A DNA stretch of 64,000 nucleotides, taken from NCBI GenBank assembly GCA_002794775.1, contig NBAY01000017.1, forward strand, positions 310,001 through 374,000, read 5' to 3'. Shown here in pieces: positions 1 through 10,952 of this stretch. How positions within the stretch are numbered: position 1 is the first letter of the stretch; each line of letters starts with the position of its first letter. This DNA is from Porodaedalea pini (lineage: Eukaryota > Basidiomycota > Agaricomycetes > Hymenochaetales > Hymenochaetaceae). Under the pieces are notes generated by a model. The model searched no databases and was not told where the DNA came from. It saw only the letters and a list, made by a program, of their open reading frames with translations. Made by a program: the position numbers and the translations under genes.

Positions 1-2216
1 TGACGTAGTAGAAAAGTACGTTTACTCGGCATTACTGCGGTGAATTCGATATTCAGAAACCTCACTGCATCGGACGTGGTACGGCAATATCCTTCAAAGT
101 CGAAGGCACGGCCTTGTCATATAAGCTTTGCAGCGCGGCCGATAATGCAGCGCAGAACTCATGTCGGTTCAGAAGACATTGGATACGCGTTGGGCTAGGC
201 TATGTCGACTTCGAGCTTCTAATGTGGACTCGACATTCCTGGCACAGTACCAGTGCTAATTAGAGCACGGCGCAGTCTCCAACGACTGAACCCAAATAAA
301 CATAGCCTCGTCTCGACCATGAGTGCGTCTTCCGACTAGAGAACAATGCACCTTATGACTTGGAAGCTTGAGACTCTGATTCAAATTGGGTTCTCGGAGG
401 CTATGGACGGCTTGAAGGCGCCGACGCGCGCGGTTCTCCGCGTGGCAAGAGCTGTACTTGGTACTTAGTTCCTAGCATTGTTTGTGCTATTCTTGCTCCT
501 GCTAAAATAATGAGATGCACAGGGGGCGGATTGCGGATTGCGAATCCTATAGAGTCTAATCTGCATTCTGTGTCAAAGAAGTGTTTCCTGTTTCTGGAGC
601 CAAGGCTTGGAGAGTGTTCATATGGCATTCGCTTGTATCTGCATCTGCTTTGCTTCGCCTATCATCGATCTACGTAGCTTTCGTTGCTTCCATTCAATTG
701 CATTTGGTAACACGTTGCAAGTAGGCTTGTCAACTTGGCTGAACTTCAGATGCAAAAAATCTTGGATCTCCAGGAAGCAAATCCGAGACAGTTCGTCTGT
801 CGTCTCGAAGGTAATACGTACGCGTAAATGGGGCGAGAAAGGCGCGATCGACCCTGAGCTTTGTCTCAGGCCCAAGCCGGAATATGATCGGGACCAGGTG
901 TGACACTGTTCGATCGCCGCAAGCTCATAAGCTTCCGCATACGTGCCGATACTCAAAATAGTTCCGATCGCCTGGCTCAGTTGTCTCACCATGACCGAGG
1001 CCATCCCGGAGTCCAGAGGTGAAGACGTGTTCCAGGCACAGGCCCAGAGACGTTCCGGGACGAGCAATGCATGGCCATGATCGGCTGAAGTTTGTCGACT
1101 AGCGAGTCAGCGAACTCAAGTTAGCCTATCAGCACTTGCGTTTTCCTTCTTCATCGGCCCCCAAAATCAAAGGATGGCATTGATCTATAGCTCACCCAGA
1201 TTTGTGAATCAGTTCAGAGACGTACGTTCTAGCATATCATTTCGGCACAAGTATCGACGGGAGCTTCTGACTGCGTAAATCCTTCGTTGATTCGGAATTC
1301 TCAAGACTAAACGCCGCGGGAGGCTGATATTGTCAGTTGTTCATATTCGCCGTGTATTGATGGAGCCATACATACGTGGGCGTGGATCTGCTGGCGACGA
1401 GTTCTTACGCTGCGAAAAGCATCGGTGATTCGGTAATTGCATGATGTCAAATGTGGTCAATAACGTGTGCGAATCTGCCGCAAACGGGTAGACGAATTGG
1501 AAGTTCTGTCCAGTTCTCGAGGTGGAGGCACGAGTACGGATATCGAGACTGCGCGAACGATCCGCCCGGTCGTCGTCTTGTGCTGAGACTCGTCCAGTTT
1601 CGGTAGCCGCGGTTGACTTTACTGGCTCAAGTATGCAACGATTCTCATCGGTACGGCTGCTGGATCGTGAGTATCTTTGTTTTTTCTTGTTCCCATCGTA
1701 TGCGCGTGCGCGATGCTCGAGGGTAAGAATCGTGGTTTCCAAAACATCTTCGTCGTCTTCACTGAAGACGCATCACTTCTAGCAGTCCACGGCGAGAAAA
1801 GAAATCTCAGAAGAGTCAATGAGGCAGTGGCTAGCGTAGCTAGGTGTTATACGATGGCCATTGACAGAAACACCAGTCGACATCAATCCGAAAGTGGGGG
1901 CGGCGTCTGAGGTGGTGGTCCTACATAGAGCGGCAAGTACCGTCAGTCGGAAGGGGCCGGCGATCAAGTGTGGTAGACAGTCGATAAAAACTATGTGAAT
2001 GTTACAGATGAGGACGCGTTGTTTCCACTTGGTTACGCGCTGCGCTCACAGCAGAAATTGCAATTCCATTCCGTTTAACTGCCTCACATTCAAACATTGG
2101 CTAAGACTTCTGCAATTTGTAAATTCTTCGGGACATACTGTTACAGTTATCTGATGAGGCTGCATGTCGTTTATTAAATATCTTCCTTGTTCATTGTCCC
2201 TTCCTCCAAAAATTAC
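1..2216. other. No gene recognised (left edge)
   Basis: I find no convincing gene in this stretch. Open frames on both strands are short, overlap each other and show no recognisable motif or consistent exon structure. The longest, 618-1067 on the minus strand, has no family signature. The region may hold decayed sequence, but I cannot name its source. Confidence 0.5.
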
Positions 2217-3483
2217 TCAGGCAGTCTCCTGGGGACGTGCTACAAGCTTCGTTCCACTGACTTTCCCGCTCTTCAGGCGCTCTAAGCCCTCTGGAATGCC
2301 AGCTAAACCACCAGGTATGACTTCAACGCGGTTTGGCTGTGTGAAGGCCTCTCATTAGCAAAAGTATCGAGCCATGAACGCGCGAGCTTACTTTGATAGA
2401 CCCGTCCTTGAGCAGCTTCGTGAGCTTGCTGTAGAGACTCACGCCGAGCGCACGTGCGTGCGGAATATGCACGTTCCCTTGCACCCCGACGAGTGTTTTA
2501 TCACTGTATTTCTCTCGATCGACCTGCGGCGGCAGAAGGAGCACGAGCTGTCCACCAGAAGAGAGCAGATCCCATGCCTGCGTCTGGGTTTCCTTCTCGG
2601 AGACTGCGTCGTAGATTAACTTGACTGGGGTTCCACCTAGCGCCTTTGTGATCTTTCCGGGGACGTCGGACGTAGTACGGTCTACGACGTGCGTCGCACC
2701 GATTGACAGCAGGTATTTCTCGTTGTGTGCCGAGGCGGTCGTGATGATTGGCGAAAAGCCAGAGAGCTTCGCCAGTTGGATAACTTTATAAAGTAAATCA
2801 GTTCCTTCAAGTCACGTCTGTAAGGATGCTCTTACCATACTGTCCGACAGATGACGATCCGCCGAAAACGACAATGGGTTTCCCGCCATACAAGCCCTTG
2901 CCACTGTCCTCCCAGGCAGGCGTGTATTTCTCAACGCCCGACTCCCTATCATTATACAGACCAACTGCAGCTGTCGCTAGGCCCAAAGGGATTGATGCAG
3001 CTTGGTCAAAGGAGACATTCGACGGAAGCTTCATGACGCATGATCAAGAAGCTCAGAAGGCATGTCGAAGGCGCAAATTTACCTCGGCTGTAATCTCAGC
3101 AGGAACATTCGTGTACTGCTGGAACGTTGCTTTGTCGTTAGTGAAGAGTCCTTGATGAAGACTTCAAGATTTGTAGGACTCAATTGCCGCGCTACTTCTG
3201 CTGTAGAATACAAACGAGGGACTCACACTCTGTCGCCTTTTGAAAATCCCTTCACACCTTCCCCGATAGCTTCGACCGTGCCTGCAGAGTCTGAACCGAG
3301 AATCGCAGGGTAGTCCGTAACGCCGAAGTTGTACGCGCGAATCTTCCAGTCGACCGGGTTGAGCGCAGTGGCATGGATCTTTACGACAAGTTCTCCTGGA
3401 CCAGGCTTAGGGACGGCCTTGTTATCAACGCGCCACTCGCCATTCACCGGAGTCAAGAGGAAGAGAGCTTTCTGCTGAGCCAT
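2217..3483 (-). CDS. Medium-chain NADPH-dependent oxidoreductase (quinone oxidoreductase/enoyl-reductase type), copy A
   Basis: Five exons: 3227-3483, 3083-3161, 2836-3028, 2392-2783 and 2217-2336, giving 346 aa with no internal stop. Intron phases are 2, 0, 1, 0, the same as in all intact relatives in this window. The N-terminal GroES-like half contains [18 protein letters not shown] and [19 protein letters not shown]. The nucleotide-binding half has a [10 protein letters not shown] loop at the exon 3/4 junction, followed by [11 protein letters not shown] see no cysteine-rich structural-zinc lobe and no GHE catalytic-zinc motif, so it belongs with the zinc-free, zeta-crystallin-like branch. 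Such enzymes reduce quinones or activated double bonds with NADPH in the cytosol; the substrate here is unknown. The protein ends in [10 protein letters not shown], a tail shared with its paralogues. The start is the first ATG and a TATA-like box lies about 65 bp upstream. Family certain; substrate unassigned. Confidence 0.9.
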
Positions 3484-3547
3484 TCGGATGAAAGTCGTTA
3501 GAATGGGTATTCGAAACTGGTGATTGATACGTACAAATCCATCCCAC

Positions 3548-3557
3548 TTTTATATAT
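3548..3557 (-). promoter_or_regulatory. TATA-like box of oxidoreductase copy A
   Basis: On the minus strand this reads TATATAAAAG, 65-74 bp upstream of the start codon at 3483. Copies B, E and F also have TATA-type sequences upstream. The position is plausible for a fungal core promoter, but no transcript start is visible. Confidence 0.45.
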
Positions 3558-3819
3558 ATTCAATTGACTGAATTCAGGTGCGCTTCGTGAGATTGCACAG
3601 TATGATGACTGATGACGTCTTCCTCAGGCTTCGCAAAAAGACACCCTCATTCATTGACAATGTAATCTGCCGGCTTGATCTGCTTGTACTCTCGCGGGAT
3701 GCGACGCAGAGCACCGAAGCAAACTAGTTCGGTGACCAGGAGGAGTTTGCAGGCGAACAAACGAGTAGAAACTCTTTATTCGCATTTTTTTCAAGTACAG
3801 TACTTGCCCATTCCTCAAT

Positions 3820-3843
3820 TTGCGATCGCGCGAAATCGCATGC
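3820..3843 (-). promoter_or_regulatory. Upstream element shared with copy D
   Basis: On the minus strand this reads GCATGCGATTTCGCGCGATC. It is about 340 bp upstream of copy A's start. A near match, GCATGCGATTTTGCGCAATC, lies about 310 bp upstream of copy D (15088-15111) in the same orientation relative to the gene. It may be a shared regulatory site or leftover homology from the duplication. Function is inferred only from conservation. Confidence 0.35.
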
Positions 3844-3903
3844 TCAGTGCGTTCGCTGCATCAAGATGACCTCATGCTGACTGATGGGTGCTGACATGAT
3901 TTA

Positions 3904-3999
3904 CTAATCCGCAACTCCAATTGCATAGAGTCTAGACTGCTGGGCAGCACCGTCTGACTCTTCCGGATTAGCATGGATTTTGTTCTCAATCAGAAGCAA
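3904..3999 (-). pseudogene. Possible 3' exon of a host gene split by the Helitron array
   Basis: On the minus strand, directly after the Helitron 3' end, a frame reads through ENKIHANPEESDGAAQQSR to a stop at 3904-3906. Removing the array (4000-8387) would bring this next to the possible exons at 8388-8709. An AG that could serve as acceptor precedes AACAAAATCC. No protein family is recognised and the link is inference. Confidence 0.25.
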
Positions 4000-4748
4000 C
4001 CAGCCCTGGAGTTCCCGGCTTCGCCGGGAACTCCGCTGGCCATCAATCCGAGTTTTTTAGGCATTGCTTAATCTGAGTTTTTTTGTTTCTTCAGATTTAA
4101 TTAATGCAATTTCTCACTCTAAAAGCTATACCTATTCAAGGTTCCTTGCTGGCCATCAGTCTAAGCTCTTAGGACAATTCTTCATCTTAGTTCACATGAT
4201 TCTTCAATTGCAAAACTATATATCTCACATACACATGCTTGAAAGCAATCTGAATTTTTATTGTATGACATTTTGTTTACAACAAAACCTCACTAAGTAC
4301 AATATTGGTTGTTGAGAACTTGAAGATAGAATAAGTCTCCTTCAATGGAGAGACATAGTGCATAATACCTGCTTCTCATGTCTTCATTTAAAATAGAAAG
4401 GATATTCTTTATGCAATATAGATACTATGTTAGGACACCTTGTATTATATTCATAAAAGACTATAGGTGTAGGCCTGCCAGAGTATTCTCACTACTTCTA
4501 ACATGTTGCTGACTTCCTATACATCATGACTTGACTCTGATGTATTGAGTGTCTGACATTCCAAGACACAAACTCTGAAACACAACCATGTAGCTGTACT
4601 ACAATTATGAGGAGTCCAAGTCTGAGACTCAGTGGGAGCCTCCAGACCTTTGGAGTCTGACACATTATGTTCAGTTCATGCCCTTTTCACATTCCCTTTA
4701 CTTCCCAACTCATCCAAAGCTTATATGCACTTATACTGAGTTGTGCTA
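4000..4748 (-). mobile_element. Helitron-like element, unit 1, 3' part (minus orientation)
   Basis: Read on the minus strand this segment ends with a perfect 11-bp-stem hairpin (4009-4033, GAGTTCCCGGC stem, 3-nt loop), then nine bases and the terminal CTGG at 4003-4000, followed by a host T (3999). CTRR ends preceded by a hairpin and insertion between A and T are the marks of Helitrons. Its missing 5' part is the inverted block 6052-6645: rejoining the two recreates the internal junction seen intact in the other units. At about 1343 bp in total it is the most diverged unit, with extra bases the other two lack. No replicase-helicase is encoded, so it is non-autonomous. Confidence 0.7.
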
Positions 4749-6051
4749 TCTTAATATACAAACGCAACCCCCTACTTTCGACACAGCCACATGCTGACTA
4801 AATTCGGACTTTCAATTTTTTGATGCTTCCTTTTTCCTTCTTTAGTTGTCACACACATGCTCCTGCTCCGGTCAGCTCCGAAACATTTGATGGCTCAAAG
4901 CGGCAACATGCAGATCATCACATAATGTTTGCACATGGGCACACATCCGTGAGCAGACCGCTCTGTAGGCTCAATCAACTCATTTCCCCTATGAAAAAAA
5001 TTGTAAAAAAATATGAAAAAAATTCGAAAAAATCAGGGAAAAAATAATTTAATTAAATCATGCTCTTCTCTCAAAAATTTGATGGCTAAAAGTGGTAACT
5101 CCAAAGCAGCAGCTTGCAAATCATCTATAATCAATTTTATACTCCTCACATGAAAAAGTTAGGAAAAATGCTGAAAAAAATAAGTCAGTTAGAGAAATAT
5201 TCTGCTATCTTCTCCATGTGTATTATAAAATAAATCTCAGTAGAAAATCAACCAATAGGAGTCCATTGAGAGTTACTCTCAGAATATGTAAATCATTGGT
5301 CTGGCTCATGCCAGAGTATACATAGCACAACTCAGTATAAGTGCATATAAGCTTTGGATGAGCTGGGCAGTAAATAGAATGTGAAAAGGGCATGAACTGA
5401 ACATAATGTGCCAGACTCCATAGGTCTGGAGACTGCCACTGAGTCTCAGACTTGGACTCCTCATAATTGTAGTACAGCTACATGGTTGTGTTTCAGAGTT
5501 TGTGTCTTGGAATGTCAGACACTCAATACATCAGGGTCAAGTCATGATGTATAGGAAGTCAGCAACATGTTAGAAGTAGTGAGAATACTCTGGCAGGCCT
5601 ACACCTATAGTCTTTTATGAATATAATACAAGGTGTCCTAACATAGTATCTATATTGCATAAAGAATATCCTTTCTATTTTAAATGAAGACATGAGAAGC
5701 AGGTATTATGCACTATGTCTCTCCATTGAAGGAGACTTATTCTATCTTCAAGTTCTCAACAACCAATATTGTACTTAGTGAGGTTTTGTTGTAAATAGAG
5801 TGTCATACAATAAAACTTCAGATTGCTTTCAAGCATGTGTATGTGAGATATATCATGTGAACTAAGATGAAGCATTGTTCTAAGAGCTTAGACTGATGGC
5901 CAGGAAGGAACTTTAAATAGGTATAGCTTTTAGAGTGAGAAATTACATTAATTAAATCTATAGAATCAAAAAATCTCGGATTAAGCAATGCCTAAAAACT
6001 CGGATTGATGACCAGCAGAGTTCCCAGCGAAGCCGGGAACTCCAGGGCTGG
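4749..6051 (+). mobile_element. Helitron-like element, unit 2 (inverted, complete)
   Basis: A 1303-bp element starting TCTTAATATACAAACGC and ending CTGG, with a host-side A before it (4748) and a T after it (6052). The 3' hairpin precedes the end by nine bases and has one mismatch in this copy. It is nearly identical to unit 3 (also 1303 bp once its LTR insertion is removed) but lies in the opposite orientation. It carries no replicase-helicase frame. A 75-codon open frame at 4820-5047 is repeated identically in unit 3 and reflects recent copying, not coding. The orientation fits inversion of 4749-6645 within a tandem array. Confidence 0.75.
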
Positions 6052-6645
6052 TCTTAATATACAAACGCAACCCCCTACTTTCGACACAGCCACATGCTGA
6101 CTAAATTTGGACTTTCAATGTTTTTGATGCTTCTTTTTTCCTTCTTTAGTTGTCACCCACATGCTCCTGCTCCGGCCAACTCCAAAAATTTTGATGGCTC
6201 AAAGCGGCAACATTGCAGATCATCACATGATGTCTGCACATGAGCACACATCCGTGAGCAGACCGCTCTGTAGGCTCAATCAACTCATTTCCCCTATGAA
6301 AAAAAATTTGTAAAAAATATGAAAAAAATCACAAAAATCAGGGAAATTTTTTTAATCAAATCATGCTCTTCTCTCAAACATTTGATGGCTAAAAGTGGTA
6401 ATTCCAAAGTAGCAGCATGCAAATCATCTACAATCAATTTTATACTTTGAGCTCAAATGACTCATTCCTCATATGAAAAAGTTAGGAAAAATGCTGAAAA
6501 AAATAAGTCAATTAGAAAAATATTCTGCTATCTTCTCCATGTATATTATAAAATTAATTTCAGTAGAAAATCAACCAATTGGAGTCCATTGAGAATTACT
6601 CTCACAATATGTAAATCACTGACCTGGCTTATGCCAGAGTATACA
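6052..6645 (+). mobile_element. Helitron-like element, 5' part (displaced by inversion)
   Basis: This begins with the same TCTTAATATACAAACGC 5' terminus as unit 2 and follows its CTGG end directly. It stops at 6645 inside the element, at GAGTATACA, where unit 3 begins. Its reverse complement continues exactly from 4748, recreating the junction GTTGTGCTATGTATACTC seen in unit 3. It is diverged from the other copies and has about 20 extra bases near 6445-6465, matching the diverged character of 4000-4748. Confidence 0.65.
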
Positions 6646-8387
6646 CCAGCCCTGGAGTTCCCGGCTTCGCCGGGAACTCTGCTGGTCATCAATCCGAGTT
6701 TTTAGGCATTGCTTAATCCGAGATTTTTTGATTCTATAGATTTAATTAATGTAATTTCTCACTCTAAAAGCTATACCTATTTAAAGTTCCTTCCTGGCCA
6801 TCAGTCTAAGCTCTTGTTAGGCGGGAGTCCGGGAGACGACTCGGACTGGGCAGGTCTCGGCTGACTGTTGTCTGGGAGGTGCTATACTCGAGCGTAGACT
6901 CGGGGCACGCTGTACTCAGACTAGGTCGTCGCGGAGGTAAGAGGATTAATACAATATACACTACTACAGGAGGGGACACGGTCTCACCTAGGTCGTCGCG
7001 GAGGTAAGAGGAAAAGCAGAACAAGTGTTCATGCGAGTTCCTCGAACCTTTTATTTGCGCCGATTGTGAGACCAGATTATCTAAGTACTGTATAGTTTAT
7101 GTAACTAGGAATGGAACAAATGAAGGTCATGCAAAAGGAGTGTGGGAAATGATCATAAAGATGGTTAATTATAATGAAAAGGAGCGGTTAAAAGGAAAGA
7201 AATGGTAAAAGGAAAATAAAAGAAAAGGTGAAAGTTCGAGTTCTAACAGCTCTTAGAACAATGCTTCATCTTAGTTCACATGATATATCTCACATACACA
7301 TGCTTGAAAGCAATCTGAAGTTTTATTGTATGACACTCTATTTACAACAAAACCTCACTAAGTACAATATTGGTTGTTGAGAACTTGAAGATAGAATAAG
7401 TCTCCTTCAATGGAGAGACATAGTGCATAATACCTGCTTCTCATGTCTTCATTTAAAATAGAAAGGATATTATTTATACAATATAGATACTATGTTAGGA
7501 CACCTTGTATTATATTCATAAAAGACTATAGGTGTAGGCCTGCCAGAGTATTCTCACTACTTCTAACATGTTGCTGACTTCCTATACATCATGACTTGAC
7601 CCTGATGTATTGAGTGTCTGACATTCCAAGACACAAACTCTGAAACACAACCATGTAGCTGTACTACAATTATGAGGAGTCCAAGTCTGAGACTCAGTGG
7701 CAGTCTCCAGACCTATGGAGTCTGGCACATTATGTTCAGTTCATGCCCTTTTCACATTCTATTTACTGCCCAGCTCATCCAAAGCTTATATGCACTTATA
7801 CTGAGTTGTGCTATGTATACTCTGGCATGAGCCAGACCAATGATTTACATATTCTGAGAGTAACTCTCAATGGACTCCTATTGGTTGATTTTCTACTGAG
7901 ATTTATTTTATAATACACATGGAGAAGATAGCAGAATATTTCTCTAACTGACTTATTTTTTTCAGCATTTTTCCTAACTTTTTCATGTGAGGAGTATAAA
8001 ATTGATTATAGATGATTTGCAAGCTGCTGCTTTGGAGTTACCACTTTTAGCCATCAAATTTTTGAGAGAAGAGCATGATTTAATTAAATTATTTTTTCCC
8101 TGATTTTTTCGAATTTTTTTCATATTTTTTTACAATTTTTTTCATAGGGGAAATGAGTTGATTGAGCCTACAGAGCGGTCTGCTCACGGATGTGTGCCCA
8201 TGTGCAAACATTATGTGATGATCTGCATGTTGCCGCTTTGAGCCATCAAATGTTTCGGAGCTGACCGGAGCAGGAGCATGTGTGTGACAACTAAAGAAGG
8301 AAAAAGGAAGCATCAAAAAATTGAAAGTCCGAATTTAGTCAGCATGTGGCTGTGTCGAAAGTAGGGGGTTGCGTTTGTATATTAAGA
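6646..8387 (-). mobile_element. Helitron-like element, unit 3, interrupted by a solo LTR
   Basis: Read on the minus strand this starts TCTTAATATAC at 8387 and ends with the hairpin (6655-6679) and CTGG at 6646. It is flanked by a 5' A and a 3' T. Removing the LTR (434 bp) and one copy of its 5-bp duplication leaves 1303 bp, exactly the length of unit 2. The near identity of units 2 and 3 implies recent tandem copying. No transposase or helicase is encoded. Confidence 0.75.
6815..7248. mobile_element. Solo LTR of a retrotransposon
   Basis: A 434-bp insertion starting TGTTAGGCGG and ending TTCTAACA, giving the TG...CA ends and short TGTTAG/CTAACA inverted termini typical of LTRs. It is flanked by a 5-bp direct repeat, GCTCT, at 6810-6814 and 7249-7253. 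It interrupts Helitron unit 3, whose sequence continues without loss on both sides. Inside, a block reading TAGGTCGTCGCGGAGGTAAG occurs twice, near 6923 and 6990. No internal retrotransposon genes remain, so it is a solo LTR left by recombination. Confidence 0.85.
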
Positions 8388-8709
8388 TCATGATCAACTC
8401 CTAGTCGAAGCAAAACTCACTCATCGTTCCTGAATCCTATTGAGCTACTTACCAATCTGTGTTAGGCATTGGCGACGTCGGAAGCGGCAGCGGCTCAGCT
8501 AAAAACAAAGAGATCTATGAATGCCCCTAGATTTTATGACTTACTTTGGTGCGACGTATTAGATAACGACGGATTTTGAACGTGTCAATTTGTTGTGACA
8601 GAAAGTCAAGGTCCGCTAATGCAAAGTAGCACACCTTTCTATCTTTTTCGGAGTTCCAAGACACGACGGTGATTTGGCGAGCCTGAATCCATTTCGCCCT
8701 TTCGATCAC
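8388..8709 (-). pseudogene. Possible 5' exons of a host gene cut by the Helitron array
   Basis: A 60-codon frame starts at 8709 and contains KVCYFALADLDFLSQQIDTF. It runs into a strong donor, AAA|GTAAGT, near 8546. A polypyrimidine/AG acceptor near 8500 opens a second short segment that ends at another GTAAGT donor near 8455. The Helitron begins 68 bp further on. No family is recognised. This could be a real gene whose intron received the array, or chance. Confidence 0.25.
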
Positions 8710-10267
8710 TCATTTTCGTATCAAATTCGAATGATTCACATAGAGCAAGGCCGCGTCAGAATCGGTAGAGTACACATGTAATAAGACGTCTCGGTGCCAC
8801 CGGCTGACCTTTAAAACTACCTCAAACTCAAAGAAAACCTCGATGCTCTATTGCAGGCGGGAATTCGAAAGGAGCATGTTGAGTCTTACTGAATACGACG
8901 GGGCGGAGGATGAAGATGACAAGAGACGCGTCTGCATTACTTGTTTGATAGCCCCTGCGGTAGCTGTGACTGGCGTCGAATACGAGCGATCTTGCAACTG
9001 CAACTGGCAATGCACCACGACCAAGAACCGAACTCTCTATTGCTTCTGCAAGTGTACGTGCGTACAAGCAGAGCCGACGGACGAAGAAGCAACGAGCGTC
9101 CTGTTTCAATACTTCTCAGAAGCTTGATCGTTCCCGACCCGGCTCTGCATGTCTTCCGTATCTTAAGAAGGACGGAGAAAAAGGTGGTAGACGCGCCATT
9201 TGTTTCGATAGCGAATGAACACTATCATGAAGATTCGAAGTTCTGGCCATTGAGCGAACAGGAAAAAACGGTGGTCCTCTTACCCTCACCCATTCACCAA
9301 CAGCAACAGCATGGCCAAGGACTCGTGGGCTGTAGACAGATGCGTCTACTGATGAGGTGAGGTCAAGCCATGCACTGGAGAAATGTATCGGACGCGACTT
9401 TCGACTGACACTGCGTGTAACAGAAGTGACACGAGCGCGGCCTACATACTCACAAGAGGACGTGCGGTCGGAAGGTGGTGGTGGCACGGCAGCATTCGAC
9501 TTCGTGCTGACAGGCGTGGAGAGCTTGACTTGCTTCTGCTTTTCGACTATTTGGCGTAGTGATGTCGGACTATATTATTATTCCGGTGATTTGAGATGGT
9601 TGAATATAGCAAAACCGCGAGGCGACACTAGATGTGATAGAATGCATGAGATTATTGCCAGCAGAAGGGCCATTCTATATGAAATCTCCATCACCATCGT
9701 CACCGAGAGAGTAGTAGTGTAGATGAGTAGACGAGGTGATCGAGAGTATCGTAGCGAGTTGGGGGCTCGCGATCGGAGTCGTTGAGATGATTTGCAAATG
9801 AGAATTGGCGATGAAGCGAAGTTAATTTTAGTCGCCGTCATTGTAAGTGTTGGGACAATTTCCATTTGATATTTGGTTGAAGAAAGAGCTTTAGACTGAG
9901 ACGAAGAGTGGACAAAATGAATATAGCGACAATTCACCAGCTGCGAAGCTCAAGCACAATAAACCAGTCGGTTTGAGAACGTAGCGGCTAAGAAGCGTGC
10001 CTGGTACGTATCATAGAAAAAGGGACGCTGAGAACTAGTAGAATGCTTCACCAACTGACAGAAGGCGGTGATTTTCTGCCAGGCTGTACCGTGATGGCGT
10101 TCAAGTTGTTGTGTTTCGTTGTCGCTTTTTTGCTTACACGGACTTCTTTAGTCAGCTTTCAAGCCAGGAAAGTTTATCCGTCCACACCGTTGTAGCATCA
10201 CTGCAGCCACCACCTTATGCTCGCTTTCGAACGTTCTGGTGGTCAAAGGCTGCAACAAAATCTTTGA
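8710..10267. other. No gene recognised
   Basis: Several open frames of 90-140 codons overlap here on both strands (8843-9127, 9116-9487, 9357-9722, 9578-9937), but none has a family motif or coherent splice pattern. I cannot support a gene. Confidence 0.5.
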
Positions 10268-10385
10268 CACAGCGGGCAAAATATTAGTTGGAATGTTGAT
10301 TGACGAATCGGGAAGTGGGGTTTCCCATTCTGACCAGAATTCCGAGGGGCCCAGAAAGTTTTTATGTAATATTTTGCCCGCTGTG
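10268..10385. mobile_element. Miniature inverted-repeat element (MITE)
   Basis: A 118-bp element with perfect 19-bp terminal inverted repeats, CACAGCGGGCAAAATATTA, at 10268-10286 and 10367-10385. It is flanked by a 3-bp direct repeat TGA (10265-10267 and 10386-10388). The CAC start and 3-bp duplication recall CACTA-type DNA transposons, but superfamily assignment is tentative. It encodes nothing. Confidence 0.8.
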
Positions 10386-10797
10386 TGACGTACCTGCTCT
10401 GCGGAACGGTTCTTTTTGTCGACGTCTATACTGCAGATTCTGCACCCTCAGATTTATGGCAGCGACCTCATAATGTTATCCAGCAGCGTGGAACACACTC
10501 GCCTAGATGAAGAGGCAACCGTCAATAACTTCGATACGTGCGATGTTCTTTGCAAGCTGAAATTCTAACCCAGCTCTACTGCAAGATACGAAATTCATAC
10601 TGCTAGAACAGCACGAGACTCAACTTCAAGCTATTTATCTGTACCTTTTCTAAATTCCCAAACTTTCCTTGTCAGCGGAACCCGTTATTGGCAACACATG
10701 ACGCTCTCGAACCAAGTCATGTTCGGCAGACTCGACGCGTCATGTCGCGGCATGCAAGACATGGCAAGCATGCCGAGAGCCAGCTACTATAAAGCGC

Positions 10798-10804
10798 GAC
10801 ACTG
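10798..10804 (+). promoter_or_regulatory. Upstream TATAAAG within a repeated AGCTACTATAAAGC block
   Basis: The sequence CCAGCTACTATAAAGC occurs around 10790-10805 and again around 10907-10921, both upstream of copy B. The distal one may be a duplicated core promoter element. Confidence 0.35.
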
Positions 10805-10913
10805 ACAACGCTAAAGCTTACAGGTAGGTTTTACTCAGCACTCACTGCCATCAGCGCCCATGTTTCTAATGAGAGCCTCATGCTGTTCCATCTTTATTTA
10901 TCCAGCCAGCTAC

Positions 10914-10920
10914 TATAAAG
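10914..10920 (+). promoter_or_regulatory. TATA box of oxidoreductase copy B
   Basis: TATAAAG lies 33 bp upstream of the ATG at 10953. The corresponding position before copy F reads TATAAGG. Confidence 0.5.
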
Positions 10921-10952
10921 CCTGAGTGCACTCGCACAACACTTCATCTCCG

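Noticed and set aside
618..1067. A 149-codon open frame on the minus strand near the left edge.
   Set aside because: No family motif, no supporting exon structure and competing frames on the other strand.
4820..5047. A 75-codon open frame found twice, identically, at 4820-5047 and 8089-8316.
   Set aside because: It lies within near-identical Helitron copies, has low-complexity Lys-rich sequence and is disrupted in the diverged copy. Identity reflects recent DNA copying.
4000..8387. Reading the AT-rich inverted structure as one large palindromic element or a foldback transposon.
   Set aside because: The repeats have defined Helitron termini at every boundary, and inverting one block explains the order without a new element type.
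8843..9937. Several overlapping frames of 90-140 codons on both strands.
   Set aside because: No recognisable protein features; codon content looks random and strands conflict.
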